Source of the DNA: Aquilaria yunnanensis
Lineage: Eukaryota > Streptophyta > Magnoliopsida > Malvales > Thymelaeaceae
NCBI GenBank assembly: GCA_039654915.1
Contig: CM077594.1
Span: 10,444,001-10,508,000, forward strand
Reading direction: 5' to 3'
DNA: 64,000 bases
In this document: in pieces, positions 23,690-36,367 of the stretch
Layout: each line of letters starts with the position of its first letter
How positions within the stretch are numbered: the first letter of the stretch is position 1
Notes under the pieces: generated by a model
What the model was told of the DNA's origin: nothing
What the model saw: only the letters and a program-made list of their open reading frames with translations
The model's database searches: none
Program-made: the position numbers and the translations under genes

Positions 23690-25077
23690 CTTTGACCGAC
23701 AATTTCTTATAACTCTTCCCTCTTGGTCTTAGTTTTTCTTGTTTTCTTTGGCTTATTACAGGTTGGGACCAATGTTGCGGACAGGGCATTAGAAGCAAGC
23801 TCGAGCGGGATGGCATTTGGACAAAAGAAACGGGAGAAGTGAAAAATGAAGTCTGGCGACGCGTCGCCAGAAATTAGGAAGATTGGCAACTCATCGCCAG
23901 TGTTATCACTATTCTGAGTACCTTTTTCCCATCTGGCAATGCGTCTCTAGAATTTGACCAATGTTGGCGACGCGTCGCCAACGTTACTCTATTTTGCCGA
24001 AAGTTCACATTTTTTATGGTCTCCCACTCTTCCCACCTGGTGAGCTGGCCTTGAAGAAGGGATTTTTATCCCTTTAGGGTTAGAATGAAGAAGAAGTATA
24101 AATAGAAAAGTGGAAAAAGCCCAAAAGGGGGCTTTCTTGGCTGATTTTGATCAAAATCCCCTCTTGGAGACTATTGATCATCAAGGAAGCATTTTGGGAG
24201 CCTGAAGAAGGGTTGATCATCTTTGGGAGCTTAATCTTCTAGGGGGTTTCTTGGGTTTATTTTCTTCTTTCTTTTATTTGTTGGATTTTCGTGGATATTG
24301 TTGTTATGGGATTGTTGATGATATTTGTTATGGATTGTGAGTAGTTTGTTTTATCTCTCTAGGATGACATTTCCTATCTTGCTATTCAATGAATTTATGT
24401 TGTGATTTTGAATGGGTTTTTTCTTATGTTGCCCTCTTTCTTGTGCTTAGAGTTGATTGACGGTAGGCCACCATATACACCAAGTGCTAGTTCACTTAAT
24501 CCTTGAGAAAGGATTAATGGGTGAGTAAAGAGCAGTGGAGAGGGCATAGTGGCAACCTAGACTAGAGATAATCTGGGCGGTCATTAGGAATCAACAAGAG
24601 GGTTAATCCTTATCCACTTTGAGTTAAGATTGGAGCTTGAGTGAAGCCTAAGTTAATTGAAGGTGAGCAAGGACTTATCCTGAGAAAGGAGTTCTTGAAA
24701 TTAAATCCTCATTTCCACACAAGGAAAAATCAATCTTGAGGGCAAAGTAGCTTGGGTAGCAAGGGGTAGGAGTGGAATCCTAGAGAGATAGTTGATTCTT
24801 CTTAAGTTCATTTAACAAGTTTCTTTTAGCTCCTAGTTAATTCATTTAGTTTAATTCCGTCTAGTACCCTCATTAGGACTAATCACCGTCTCTAGATTCA
24901 CTTCTTTTTTTTTTTCTTTCGCCATTAAGTAACTTGAGTAGTTTTAATTTTGAATCAAGGAAAAGTCACCAAAATTCCGTTAGGACGATATCCCTATTCA
25001 CCTTTGAGTACACTACAATTCCGTGCCCTTGCGGGTAATTAAGAGTTATAAATTGATAAACTTTTGATTTTACAACA
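23645..25077. mobile_element. Solo LTR nested in the copia gag-pol junction
   Basis: Begins TGTTAAGTGCATAAATCC and ends TTTTACAACA, with a perfect 5-bp duplication ATAGC (23640-23644, 25078-25082) between the gag zinc knuckle and the protease of the host copia element. Its end region (CCGTGCCCTTGCGGG near 25021-25035) suggests a gypsy-type LTR. It contains repeated GGCGACGCGTCGCC palindromes. Confidence 0.88.
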
Positions 25078-25860
25078 ATAGCAATAGATGAGGTCTTCTT
25101 AGCGTTATTCCTCCGTGGATCACGGCTGTGATCCCACCATTTTGGGTACCTAACAATCTCGAAGCATTGACTTTCTGTATGGCCAATTTGATTACAGTGA
25201 GTACATTTATGAGGACGCTTGTTAGTACCATTATTTGCTTTGTGATCATGTTGGTTCTGCAAGAGTTGACTTCGACTTACCAATGCTGAAGCTTCAGATT
25301 TTTCAAAATCTCTATCCATCGTTGTGCGACGAACAGATTCACAGCAAATAAGTGTATAACACTCGTCCAACTCCGTAATAGGTTTCCTTCTCAAAATTTC
25401 ATCACGAATTTATTCAAATTTGTCATCCAATCCTGCAAGGAAAATATGCACCTGTTGCCGCTGGACAGATTTCTTATAAGATTCAACATCCCTTTCACTT
25501 TCTATCACCACCTTGTCACGATGATCCAATTCACTAAAGATTTCGGTTATTTCTCCATAATAAACAGAAAGTGCCCTCCCATTCTACTTGGCAGAGAAAG
25601 CTTTTTGATTCAAGGCAAAAACTGACAACTCATCTACTCCATCATAGAAGGCTTTGGAAAGAGCTTTCTAAATGTCACGTGCAGTAGGTAAGCGAATGTA
25701 CCGTTTCCTCGAATAAAGGAAAGTTTCTCCCTCTTAGCAATATGCATCGCCGTGAGCTAAGACTAAACATCATAATTTGTTTCGTTGAGTGTGATCCCAA
25801 CATTAAAGGGTGAACCTTCGGATTGAATAATGATAGGACCAGTCTTGCTCATGGTGATAT
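25078..25860 (-). pseudogene. Copia gag remnant
   Basis: Minus-strand frames encode copia gag sequence ending in a zinc knuckle, CTHCNQIGHTESQC (CX2CX4HX4C), near 25170-25215, followed by FEIVRYPKWW. Upstream gag sequence continues to about 25860 with stops. The knuckle binds element RNA in functional copies. Confidence 0.8.
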
Positions 25861-25915
25861 GAGCAAGCTTTCAAAGAGTGGCGTGAAAGAAAAAAAGGGT
25901 TTGTCTCTAATAACA

Positions 25916-26136
25916 AGTCAAAAACAGATTCAATGGAAGAACATCCATTAACATAATTAATATGCATACTAACAGGAGTACAAAGCAATGGCTTTATATA
26001 GCCAAGAGACACAGATACAATTGGAGAGGTAAAACTCTATCCTAACCGAACAGATGAGATAAAGGCTATAAATCTTGGGGATTAGACTATTCTGAAACTA
26101 CCAAATAACATACATTGCTACTTGCTAACTTCAACA
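25916..26136 (-). repeat. Copia LTR (element 5' LTR)
   Basis: 221 bp, pair of 20173-20393. The primer-binding-site-like sequence lies just inside it, near 25902-25915. Confidence 0.9.
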
Positions 26137-26276
26137 GAAATGGGATTGTTTGTTCCCCTAGGAGCAGACGCAACACAGAAGCTGTGGTCATACTTGGAGA
26201 TGAAGAAGTATCTCCTTCTTGTTGACAGAATACGAAGCAAGGAAGATTGGAATTCTATCAGCAATGTTTTACCTAA

Positions 26277-27863
26277 TGATAAGCTTATATTTATTATATT
26301 TATTTCTCTCATATTTAATATGTTTTAATATGTTCTAAACTTTAAATATATATTTTGAGTATGTTTTGTAGCTTGGAGCATATTTGGACTCAATTGATTG
26401 AAAGTAAATTTAATTTGTCATTTTACAAGTTTTAATTTGGTTGTGTTTTTTCAGGATTTTGACAGGTTGGTGATATTCCGGTAGAAAACTCATATCGTGA
26501 GCTACAGAGATCGAAATTAAGTGATTCTTAATTCATTGGAAAGCTAACATTTGGAGCTACAAATCACTTTCAGACCATGAAATCCAGTTTGCACGTTAAG
26601 AGGGTCAAATTGAGCTTCAAAGTCGTGATTTGCGAGTCACTGCTAGTTCAAAAGCAGTTGCGGTATTTTGGGCATATCTTTGGCTGTAGATGTCTGTTTT
26701 ATGCAATTTAGGTGTTGTTTCGAAGCTAAGAAAGAGCTCTACAACTTTTATGCGTTGAGTTTTGAGAAATAATGACTTCATCAAGGTCGAATCTTAGCTT
26801 GAAATTGCTGCTTCTGTTTTGGAGTATTGCTTGGCTGACAGCTTTGAAACCTTCTAGTTATTTTGAATCTTTTTATTTGTTTGGGGCACTTTTGTAACAA
26901 TATAGGAAGTTTAGGGAGATTTATGGTTTTAACCACAATAGGTTAATTATATTATAGGGGACCAAGGGCTGCCGCATGGGGGGGGGGGGGTTTGCCCAAC
27001 TCTCTGTCTCTTTTCTTGTTTGTTTTTTTCTATCTTTTTAGTGATTTTTTTATTCTTGGTTAAAGGAAATTAAACCCTTGAATTCTTCAACACTGTGAGA
27101 TCAAAGTTGTTTCTATTCATCAATTAATATTTTGAGTATTTGATGTTCTTTTATGATTAATTTCATAATTGTTTCGTTTATATGCTAGGAGGCCTACTAG
27201 TTGTTATTCGAATTCAATTTACTACTGGGTTAGAAATCAAATCCATAATTATTTGGTTTCTCCAATTTGTGAAGTAACTGAGGTTTAGTGATTTGCTGCG
27301 TCAAAAATCGTTAGGTCTTAGGGAGAACATTCAAATAAATTAAATGCAACCGCTTGTGTTTGTGTTATTTAGTTTCATCAATCTCTCTAATTTTTAATGC
27401 AATTGTTAAATTAAATCAAAGCACTTGTCTTAGGTTGTTTAGCAATTATGGTTAATTAGATCGCTTGTTTTCTGATTAATTACGACTAAGGAGAGGTAGG
27501 AAGATAATTCCAACGATGAATATTCAAAGTCTTGATTGATCTATCTATGCATCGATGATCAGTTGTAGAAATTCGGTGATGGATGTTGACTGATGCCAAG
27601 GTTTGAATTCTTGATTGGTTTGTTGGTTTCCTACTTGATAGGTTTCTTAATTTTTGTTCTCTGATCATTTTTTTTATTTTATGTCTTTTTTTTATTGCAA
27701 ACAATCTCCCCCCAATCTTTTATTTCAGTTTTCTGTCAGAAAGTTTTTAGATAAAAAATTTCTCTTGGGATTTAACCTGATTTCTACTGCTATACTACAA
27801 ATTTATTTATTTTGAGTTGTTAGTAATATCAGAATTATTTTTTGCAGTTTCGACAACCGATCA
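26277..27863 (+). repeat. 5' LTR of LARD-like element 1
   Basis: Begins TGATAAGCTTATATTTATT and ends AACCGATCA. Matches 29135-30722 with scattered substitutions. Contains a G-run (about 26979-26990) whose length differs between the two LTRs. Confidence 0.9.
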
Positions 27864-29134
27864 AAAATTTGGCACCGTTGCCAGGAAGATTTCTTCTTCT
27901 TTTAAAGTTTCTTATTTCTTTTTTTTTTTCTCTGGTTTTATTTTTCAATTTTTTTTAATTCTCACAATTGGTTTTCTTGATCAGCAGTACTTTTTAAGGC
28001 TAGAGGTAAACTGAACCATATAGGGCAACAAGCTGAAGTTAAATTCTGGGCTGCGAATAACTGTGAAATCACCTCTCAGGGCGGTACATTTCCTTTTCCT
28101 CAGCTATACTTTTATTGTGACCATTGATGACAATGTTCAATTTAAGTGTGAGGGAGTAGGTAGCTTGGTCCATAATTTTCCTGATTTACAAAATTTTTGA
28201 ACTAAATTTTTTTTATTCATACTTTTAAGCATTGATTTGAATTGTTAGATGATTTTACCTTTTTTGTTCTTGAATGCTTAGCTTGAGTGTTGAGTTAGTA
28301 ATTTATTAGTCTTTATGCAACTTTCAAATTTTATTTTTAAATTATTTTTACAATTTTTGATCAAACTAGTTGATGGTTATCTTGAGAAGCTGATTTTTTT
28401 TTATCAAATTTGTGCTCTTAGTACATTGATTTAAACCTTGTGAGATTATGAGCTTATTAAGTTGAATATATGGTTTATTCGGTTGATGGATGATTTGAAT
28501 CACTTGAGAAAAAAATAAAAATTGTTGTTTGAATTGTTGCATTCTGATAGAACAAAAAAGTTTGCTACTCCACTGTTCAAGGTATTGAAGTAGGTTGGGG
28601 TCTTCTTCTAAAGTAAAAGTCGATCACTGCTCGAAAAAGTACTAGGAACATGAATATAGTCAAATACCACTTTGGAATTGTGTCGAGTTAGTAGCTTGGA
28701 TATGATAGAGCCCCCATTATACACTCGCTAAATAGCGGAACACAAGAAAAAGACAATGAAAAAACAAATCAAGTAAAAATAAAAATAAAAAAAAAGTAAA
28801 TTCTCAACTAATTTCTTATTTTCCATGGGTTTGTGGTAAGACCGGTTGTGCTTTTTGTGTTCTTATCTACCTGGTTTGTTCTCTTTACTTTGTATAAAAG
28901 TTTGATGTTTTTGTCAGATTTTCAATGGTGATTGTTGCTAGCTTGAGAAGAAATTATTTTCAAGGACTTATTTAGTTTTGAGTTGCTATTGTTGAGTAGA
29001 TTGCTTGCTTAATTCCTCTTGTTAAGTTTTTCAAGACCCTTGGATGTGAAATTATCTTACTCGGTTTAGCTTAAAAGTATGTTTATATTTTGAGTTTTGC
29101 TCGAGGACGAGCAAGAGCTAAGTGTGGGAGAATT

Positions 29135-30722
29135 TGATAGGCTTATATTTATTATTTTTATTTCTCTCATATTTAGTATTTTTTAATATGTTCTAAACTT
29201 TAAATATATATTTTGAGTATGTTTTGTAGCTTAGAGCATATCTGGACTTAATTGATTGAAAGTTAATTTCATTTATCATTTTACAAGTTTTAATTTGGTT
29301 GTATTCTTTCAGGATTTTGACAGGTTGGTGATATTCCGGTAGAAAACACATATCGGGAGCTACAGGGATCGGAATCAAGTGATTCTTGATTCATTGGAAA
29401 GCTAACATTTGGAGCTACAAATCACATTCATACCATGAAACTCAGTTTGCACGTTAAGAGGGTCAAATTCAGCTTCAAAGTCACGATTTGCGAGTCACCT
29501 CTAGTTTAGAAGCAGTTGTTGTATTTTGGGCATATTTTTTGCTATAGATTTCTGTTTTATGCAATTCAGATGTTATTTCGAAGCTAAGAAAGAGCTCTAC
29601 AACTTTCATGCTTTGAGTTTTGAAAAACAATGACTTCATCAAGGTCAAATCTTCACTTGAAATTTCTGCTGCTGTTTTGGAGTATTGCTTAGCTGACAGC
29701 TTTAAAACCTTCTAGTTATTTTGAATCTTTTTATTTATTTGGGGCAATTTTGTAACAATATAGGAAGTTTAGGGAGATTTATGGGTTTAACCACATTAGG
29801 TTAATTATATTAAAGGGGACCAAGGGCTGCCGCATGGGGGGGCTTTGCCCAATTGTCTTTGTCTCTTTTCTTGTTTGTTTTTTTCTATCGTTTTAGTGAT
29901 TTTTTTTTCTTGATTGAAGGACACTGAAACCCCCGAATTCCTCAGTACTGTGAGATCAAAATTTTTTTTATTCATCAATTAATATTTTGAGCACTTGATG
30001 TTCTTCTATGATTAATTTCATAATTGTTTCGTTTATATGCTAGGAGGCCTACTAATTGTTATTCGAATTTAATTTATTGCTGGGTTAGAAATTAAATATG
30101 TAATTATTTGGTTTATCTAATTTGTGAAGCAACTGAGGTTTAGTGATTTGCTGCGTCAGAAATCATTAGGTCTTAGGGAGAACATTCAAATAAATTAAAT
30201 GCAACCGCTTGTGTTTGTGTTATTTAGTTTCATCAATCTCTCTAATTTTTAATGCAATTGTTAAATTAAATTAAAGCACTTTTCTTAGGTTGTTTAGTAG
30301 TTAGGGTTAATTAGATTGCTTGTTTTCTGATTAACTACGACTAAGGAGAGATAGGAAGATAATTCCAACGATGAATATTCAAAGTCTTGATTGATCTATC
30401 TATGCATCGATGATCAGTTGTAGAAATCCAGTGGTGAATATTGACTGATGCCAATGTTTGAATTCTTGATTGTTTTGTTGGTTTCTTATTTGATAGGTTT
30501 CTTAATTTTTGTTCTCTGATCATTTTTTTTATTTTATGTCTTTTTTTTATTGCAAACAATCCCTCCCCCTCCAATCTTTTATTTCAGTTTTCTGTCAAGA
30601 AGCTTTTAAATAAAGAATTTTCTTTGGGATTTGACCTGATTTCCACTACTATACTACAAATTTATTTATTCTGAGTTGTTAGTGATACCAAAATTATTTT
30701 TGGCGGTTTCGATAACCAATCA
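29135..30722 (+). repeat. 3' LTR of LARD-like element 1
   Basis: Begins TGATAGGCTTATATTTATT after the purine tract and ends AACCAATCA immediately before the CCTAA duplication. Confidence 0.9.
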
Positions 30723-32384
30723 CCTAACAATTCCATGGGTAGTAAAATCATTATCTGTATGACTCAACATGACTTAGCATCATACTATGCAAGCCTTTTT
30801 GGTTGTGTCCATCATCTCCTTATTTTGAACAATGAAGAAGCCATGAAGTTGTTTTGTCTTAAGGCATTTCATGACACACAAAGTCCGAAGCAACTAACTG
30901 ACTTCTCAAAGTCGATTCTGCATAAATGTCAACCAAACGAAAACGCGCATCAGAGTTCAACAAGTTGCTTAAAAATCTCGGGTATGAGCTTGAAAGCAAC
31001 AAATCACTTTTTATCATGGGTAAGATTCTCCAAAAAGAGTATACTCAACTTTCTCATAATCTCAGAAGCTATTTTTTGTACCTCTACAAATTCCCTGAAG
31101 CTTGTACAATCAGCCGTGGGAGGCTATTGCGGTTGTGGATAGTTGAAAGACTTGTTGAGAAGATAGACCACAAGACAATGGAACAAGTAGCTGACGACTA
31201 TTTCGATGAGTTAATTCAAAGAAATCTGGTTTATGTTACCGAAATAGATTTCGAAGGATGAGTAAGAAGTTGTAGAGTTCGAAGCATCGTATGAGAGTTT
31301 ATCACATTTGAATCTCAAAAGAAATGCTTCTCTACAGTGTTGGCAGTAGGAAACAGAAGTTTAGTACATGAAACAAGGCGCTTATCACTCCACAACTTTT
31401 CTAATGAAAGCCTGGCTCAACTTATAAAGGAAGGACAAAGACAACAATCAAAGCTTAAGCATATCCGTTCGTTAATGATCTTTGGGAGAGATGCACAACA
31501 GGAAGCAACAACAGGATCATTAAGACAAAGGACTCAAGAATTGCTTCGTGACCTTGGGCTTCTAGCACTATCTCGCCCAGAAGCATTAGAAATGGACCCA
31601 AGCTTATTGGTTCTAGAATTGCTTCATAAGTTCAAGCTTTTAAGAGTATTAGAACTGGAAGATTTAGCTTTAAAATCATTTCCTAGAAAAGCTGTGAAAC
31701 TCAGTCTTCTAGGGTACTTAAGTTTGAGAAGGAACAGTGCCATAGATAAAGTTCCCAAATCCATTGGGAAGCTTTCTCACCTAGAGACTTTGGACCTTAG
31801 AGGAACCAGTGTCACGAAACTGCCAAAAGCCATACTTGAGCTTCGTGACTTGCTTTATCTTGTGGTCAATTCACTAGATGAAAATGAAGATCTTGTAGGA
31901 GCAAAGATACCCGGGAGAATTGGCTACCTATCAGCTTTGCAAAAGCTGATACTCATCAAGGCAAGGGAATTAGAGCACTATATCCTTGTGAAGGAGTTGA
32001 GAAAGTTAATTGAACTAAGGACACTTGGGATAACGAATGTCAGAGAGGAAGATGAGAAGGTTTTATGCAAGTCCATTCAAAACATGGAAAACCTTTCCTC
32101 CTTATCCATAACATTAGCAGGGGAAGACATGTCCCTTGATTTGGAAGATATGAGTATGCCTCCTTCCATCTTGCATAACTTGCAGTTAGGAAGTCAATTA
32201 AGGAAAATTTCCAATTAGGTTTGTTCCGTGTATAGTTTGGCCAAGATCAAACTTAAGTGGTCAAAGTTGGAAACAAGCCCACTTGAGGCCCTTCATGCAT
32301 TGCCTTCTCTTTGTGAGCTAGAGTTAACTGATGCATACACTGGTAAAGTGATACAAGTTAGAAATGGTTGGTTCAAGAAACTAA

Positions 32385-32680
32385 GGTGGTGTTTAGTTAT
32401 AGAAAATTTTCCCATTTATCTTTTCTAATTTTTTTTTATGAAAGTTTAAGTGCATGACATGTTTTAAGGATGTGAAAAACTTTGTTTTCTAAACTTTGAA
32501 AAACTCATGTGTTAAAATGGCAAAACATCTAAAACAAGATTTTCTATTTTATAACATGAGTTCTCCAAAATTTAGAAAACAAAGTTTTCTACATTCTTAA
32601 AACTAGCTATGCACTCAAACTTCTATAAAAGAAAATTTGAAAAAGAAAAATTAGAAAATTTTTTACATCCAAACGCCACC
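32385..32680. mobile_element. PIF/Harbinger (Tourist-like) MITE in NLR2 LRR
   Basis: 296-bp insertion with terminal inverted repeats GGTGGTGTTTAG and CAAACGCCACC and a TAA target duplication (32382-32384, 32681-32683). Internal sequence is strongly fold-back (AAAACTTTG/CAAAGTTTT-type blocks). NLR1 has the empty site at about 5318 within the LRR coding sequence. Confidence 0.85.
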
Positions 32681-32967
32681 TAAAAATCTTGGAACTTGCA
32701 CAATTCAATCAGCTGCAACAAGTCACCATCACACACGGTGCGATGCCCCAACTTCAAAAGCTAGTGTTACGAAGATGCCACAACTTAAGGATGGTCCTTA
32801 TTGGAATCCACATTCTTACCAGCTTGGAGGAGCTACTTCTTTCGGACATACCGGAGCAGCTTATTGACCAAAGTACTCATGATGAAGATCATAGGTTTGT
32901 CAAAGAAGTATCAGTTATATATCAGTTCTTCTTCTTCATCCGATTTCTCGACTTCCAGTTCTCTTAA

Positions 32968-34473
32968 GTAGCCAAGAAGGCACTCGTGTAGTGGCTTATG
33001 CGCCAAAATGAGGTGAGTTCGTTTAAGAGAGTGAAGCCTAAACGTGGTGTTTTTTTTTATCGTTATTTTGATGCTTCTCTCACTTTATTTCATGTATGTA
33101 GCCACTCTAAATTTCTGTTTTTCCATTTAGGATGTCCATAATAATAATAATTATTGTTATTATTATTGTTGTCGTTGTTGTTTTTATTATTATTGGGTTC
33201 TTTTTAGTTTAAATAAATCACTAATGTATTGCTAGAGTTTTAGACCCGCCCTATGCATGGGCATTTTTTTTCTTCTTATTTTCCTTGTTTGATGGTGTTT
33301 TATTATGGTCTTCTCAAATTACTCCTTTTTGGTTTACAATATACAATTGAAAAAATAATTATTGATTGCAAATAATTATAAGAACAATTTTCTTATCTAG
33401 GGTAAGAAATGATAATGCATCAACTTTCGAACCTAACTGTTAATTTGAATTATTCAATCGCCCAAGTGAGTAACTTTAAGAGCAAATAAACAACAAAATC
33501 TATTAAATTGTAAATGAGCGAAGTGAGAATGGAAATAGATTAATGAATTAGAAACATCATATTTTGACAAGAATGTAATCAAAATGTAATCGAAACAACT
33601 AGTTAGAAACATCCAACCTTGGATTAATTAATGAATTTTCATTGATCGATTAATATAAAAGATAAATTTTATGGCATTGACAAGAATGAAATTCCTTTAG
33701 TAGTACTTTTCCGGTTCCGTCTCTTGTTATCGTATCTATACATATATATTTAAGAGGACATGTCAATGAATCTTTTCGGTTGAACATTTTGAGCACGGGA
33801 AATATACATCATATTTTCAGTTTACATCAATAGAAAATTTATCATGTATGCATGTATTTACTTATTCTGGTCAAAATTAATTTTTCAAAAAATAATTAAG
33901 GAGTTCAATAAAAGAAGAATCAATAATAATAATAATAATAATAATTTTTTTAAGAAAAATATTTTAAAAATAATTTTTAGGCATTAAAGTGTAGAGGTTC
34001 GTTTGGTATACAAGTTTAGTGAATATTCACAAATGAAATTAACACTCTCCCAATTATATGAGTTACTTTCTATTTTATGATGTCCCAAAATGATAAACCA
34101 TTTTCCTAAAGAAACAATAAATTATTATTCAATTTCTTTTACTGTCCTCAAAAAGTTGATGTTTGATATGCAACAAATACATGTGTAAGGGGAAAGTTTG
34201 GAAAAGTGTTAAAATGTGAAAAGTTGCATAAAAATGTGTGGAAAAGCAAACGTGTCATAAAAATAAAATTGGGATACATGGAGTACATTAAATAATTCTT
34301 TATTTAATCACAAACAATAGTAATTCGCAAAGATCAGAGATTTATGCTAATTGTGAACAAAAAATAAGCAGCTTAATTGAACGGTTACAAGATACATTGA
34401 AAAGTATTTAAAATCTTTATGTCTTGAAGGTAATATGAGTGATGAGTATCTAGAAGATAATATGAGCATTCAA
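32968..34473. other. NLR2 3' flank, non-coding
   Basis: 33290-34330 matches the region downstream of NLR1 (5548-5634 and 6134-6730), without the NLR1-side MITE. 32968-33290 has no counterpart at NLR1 and includes a possible splice donor GAGGTGAGT near 33011. Simple AT and AAT repeats occur at about 33140-33190 and 33922-33945. Confidence 0.6.
33922..33945. repeat. (AAT)n microsatellite
   Basis: Eight AAT units in the shared 3' flank of NLR2. The NLR1 flank at about 6345-6360 lacks the expansion. Confidence 0.8.
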
Positions 34474-36142
34474 ATCAATGTTGTTAAAAATGTGATCTAG
34501 ACCTTAGGATCTCATGATCCTACGATCTGGATCTAGAAAACCTATCTAAAGTGTTGTGAGATCAAGGTATTAAATACTGTTACTACTTGATATACCACAT
34601 CCTAAATTTTTAAGGTATACCGCATGGTATATTGCACCACATACCGTTACCGTTTTCACAAAAAAATAAATATTAGAATATTATTTTAAGATGACATAAA
34701 GTCAATAATTTTGTTACACATTTTATATATTTTCTAATTTTTCTCATCATAATTTGTCAAATATAAATAAAATATATATGATAGAAAATATATTTTTAAA
34801 ACAAAAAACATAAAAAATATTATACGTATAGAAAAAAATAATAATAATTAAAAAAAACTAATTTACTGATATAAGAGAAAAAATATTTTAATAATAATAA
34901 TACATTTTCTAATACCACATTGAGTTCCTATGTGGCTCAAAGTAACCATTAAATTTTTATGTTGACTAAAAAAATAATGAAAATAATAAGAGTAAATATA
35001 TATTTTTATAATATGTGTATTAATTATATTATAATATTTTATATATTTAAGGTATTTTGATGTAAAATGACGAAAAAAAATATTTCACACTCATTTGCAA
35101 AAAATAAAATATTGCAGTACGTACATTACGGTATTTGTGGTATATGACAGTTTTCAGATAAAATATACACAAAAAGTGAGTGGTATGCAAAATATCGTGG
35201 TATACAACACGATAAAATGGTAAAATATAAAAATATTTTTACCATGTACCGCTTACCTGTTGTATTTAACTCTATGAGTGGGATCAACATCGTAATAGGA
35301 TTGCAATGGGACCACGTTCAGGATCATAAAATCATTAGAAAAGTAAGATCGCACAGATCCTAATTTTTTACAAGTGTGAAACTGAAGCTACTTTGTTGTA
35401 GTGATCTAAAGACCAAAACAAGTTTAGATGCTAATTGACAATTGGATTCGTAGATCTGGGAATATGAATTGGAGATAAGAGAATAAAAAATCTGATTTGA
35501 ACCAACAGATCTAATAAGAAAATCAAAAACCTACCTTCTGATGACTGATGAGAGGCAGAAAAAACAAAACCATGAGAAGAAATAGAAGGGTCTTCGCTTT
35601 TCTCGCCTCTTTCTAATGAACAACTACAATGACTGGGCAATTTAGGATGAATGGGTTTGGGTCGAGTAAGATATGTGGGGCATAGTTGAAAGATGGGGTT
35701 GACAGATAAAATCTAGAGAAGTTTGACCAAGAGGCAAATTAAATTTATTTCAATTGGGTGTTAACTTTATTGATTTGTTGAGAAGTTTGACCGAGAGAAG
35801 TTTGCAAGAATGGGTTTTTTATTCATTTGTTGAGCAGGTGGTAGAAGTTGCGCAGCTTTGTGCTTTTGGAACTTGGAACTGCTTGTGTTAGGTTGTACTT
35901 ATTAATATTAAAAATATATATTTTTTTAATTTCTAAAAAGTAACTATATTACATTATATTATTGTTATGACACTCAAATTTACTTGGGTTTCAATACAAT
36001 TGAACTTTTATATGAACTGTATTATTTAAACAAGAAAATTTAGGTTTTAGTATGATTTTACAATCTATGATCCGATCTTGTAATCCCAATATTGTATAGT
36101 AAAAAACGATCCAGAGTAGAATCCTGATCTTAACAACCTTGA
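34474..36142. mobile_element. Non-autonomous inverted-repeat element, possibly Mutator-like
   Basis: Absent from the matching site next to NLR1 (about 7500). Its ends are inverted: ATCAATGTTGTTAA at the left, and TTAACAACCTTGAT at the right. ATTCAAATC and ATTCAAACT at the borders hint at an imperfect duplication. A second inverted pair inside (about 34565-35280, with GGTATACCGCATGGTAT opposite ACCATGTACCGC) suggests a nested element. No transposase gene is visible. Confidence 0.5.
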
Positions 36143-36367
36143 TTCAAACTCTATCTTGATATAATTGGGGGCTACTGTAAAACCGAGTCACCTGAGCCAG
36201 GCTTACACATTATACTCCTACTTTAAACAAAACCTACCAAATCATGTATAAAGAAAGAATCAGATGAGTGTCACTGGGAGCCCATGATGCTACTATCTCA
36301 GGCAAGGAGTCATGGCAACGCAAGCAATTATCACTAACAACATGCTACCATTTTCCACATTGACCTC

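Larger units (their letters stand above)
20173..26136 (-). mobile_element. Ty1/copia retrotransposon inserted in NLR2
   Basis: Minus-strand element with 221-bp LTRs, flanked by GAAAC (20168-20172) and GAAAT (26137-26141), a 5-bp duplication with one mismatch. Gag and pol read on the minus strand but are broken by stops, frameshifts and a nested solo LTR at 23645-25077. A primer-binding-site-like TGTTATTAGAGAC adjoins the right LTR, and a purine tract (minus strand) adjoins the left LTR at 20394-20405. The LTRs differ at about 14 of 221 positions by eye, so the insertion is not recent. Confidence 0.93.
26277..30722 (+). mobile_element. Non-autonomous LTR element (LARD-like) in NLR2
   Basis: LTRs at 26277-27863 and 29135-30722 (about 1.59 kb each) enclose a non-coding interior of only 1,271 bp. 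The perfect 5-bp duplication CCTAA lies at 26272-26276 and 30723-30727, splitting NLR2 in the NB-ARC region. A primer-binding-site-like TTTGGCACCGTTGCCAGG (868-885 of the 27-kb block) and a purine tract AAGTGTGGGAGAATT before the 3' LTR resemble Athila/Tat gypsy elements. There is no gag or pol, so mobility would depend on an autonomous relative. Confidence 0.92.
19422..32967 (+). pseudogene. NLR2, transposon-broken RPM1-type NLR pseudogene
   Basis: A collinear homologue of NLR1. Coding pieces: 19422-20172 (coiled-coil to P-loop), 26137-26276 (kinase-2 region), 30723-32384 (RNBS-B to LRR) and 32681-32967 (last LRRs). Breaks: stops at 19584-19586 (Arg to TGA), 20070-20072, 31259-31261 and 32216-32218 (Trp to TAG); a deletion of about 43 bases near 30930 that removes the GLPIA motif and shifts the frame; a copia insertion at 20173; a non-autonomous LTR element at 26277; a MITE at 32385. 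The kinase-2 motif also reads DR and the MHD site is also lost (VRS), so these changes predate the duplication. The C terminus continues past the NLR1 stop position into a short Phe-rich tail. Confidence 0.93.

Noticed and set aside
23853..23982. Palindromic repeats as a CRISPR-like array
   Set aside because: This is a plant nuclear sequence, the spacing is irregular, and the repeats lie within an LTR with a clear target duplication.
27486..27704. Frame repeated at 30341-30574 and 56782-56964 as a transposon gene
   Set aside because: It lies within the LTRs of the LARD-like family, is AT-rich and has no recognisable domain.
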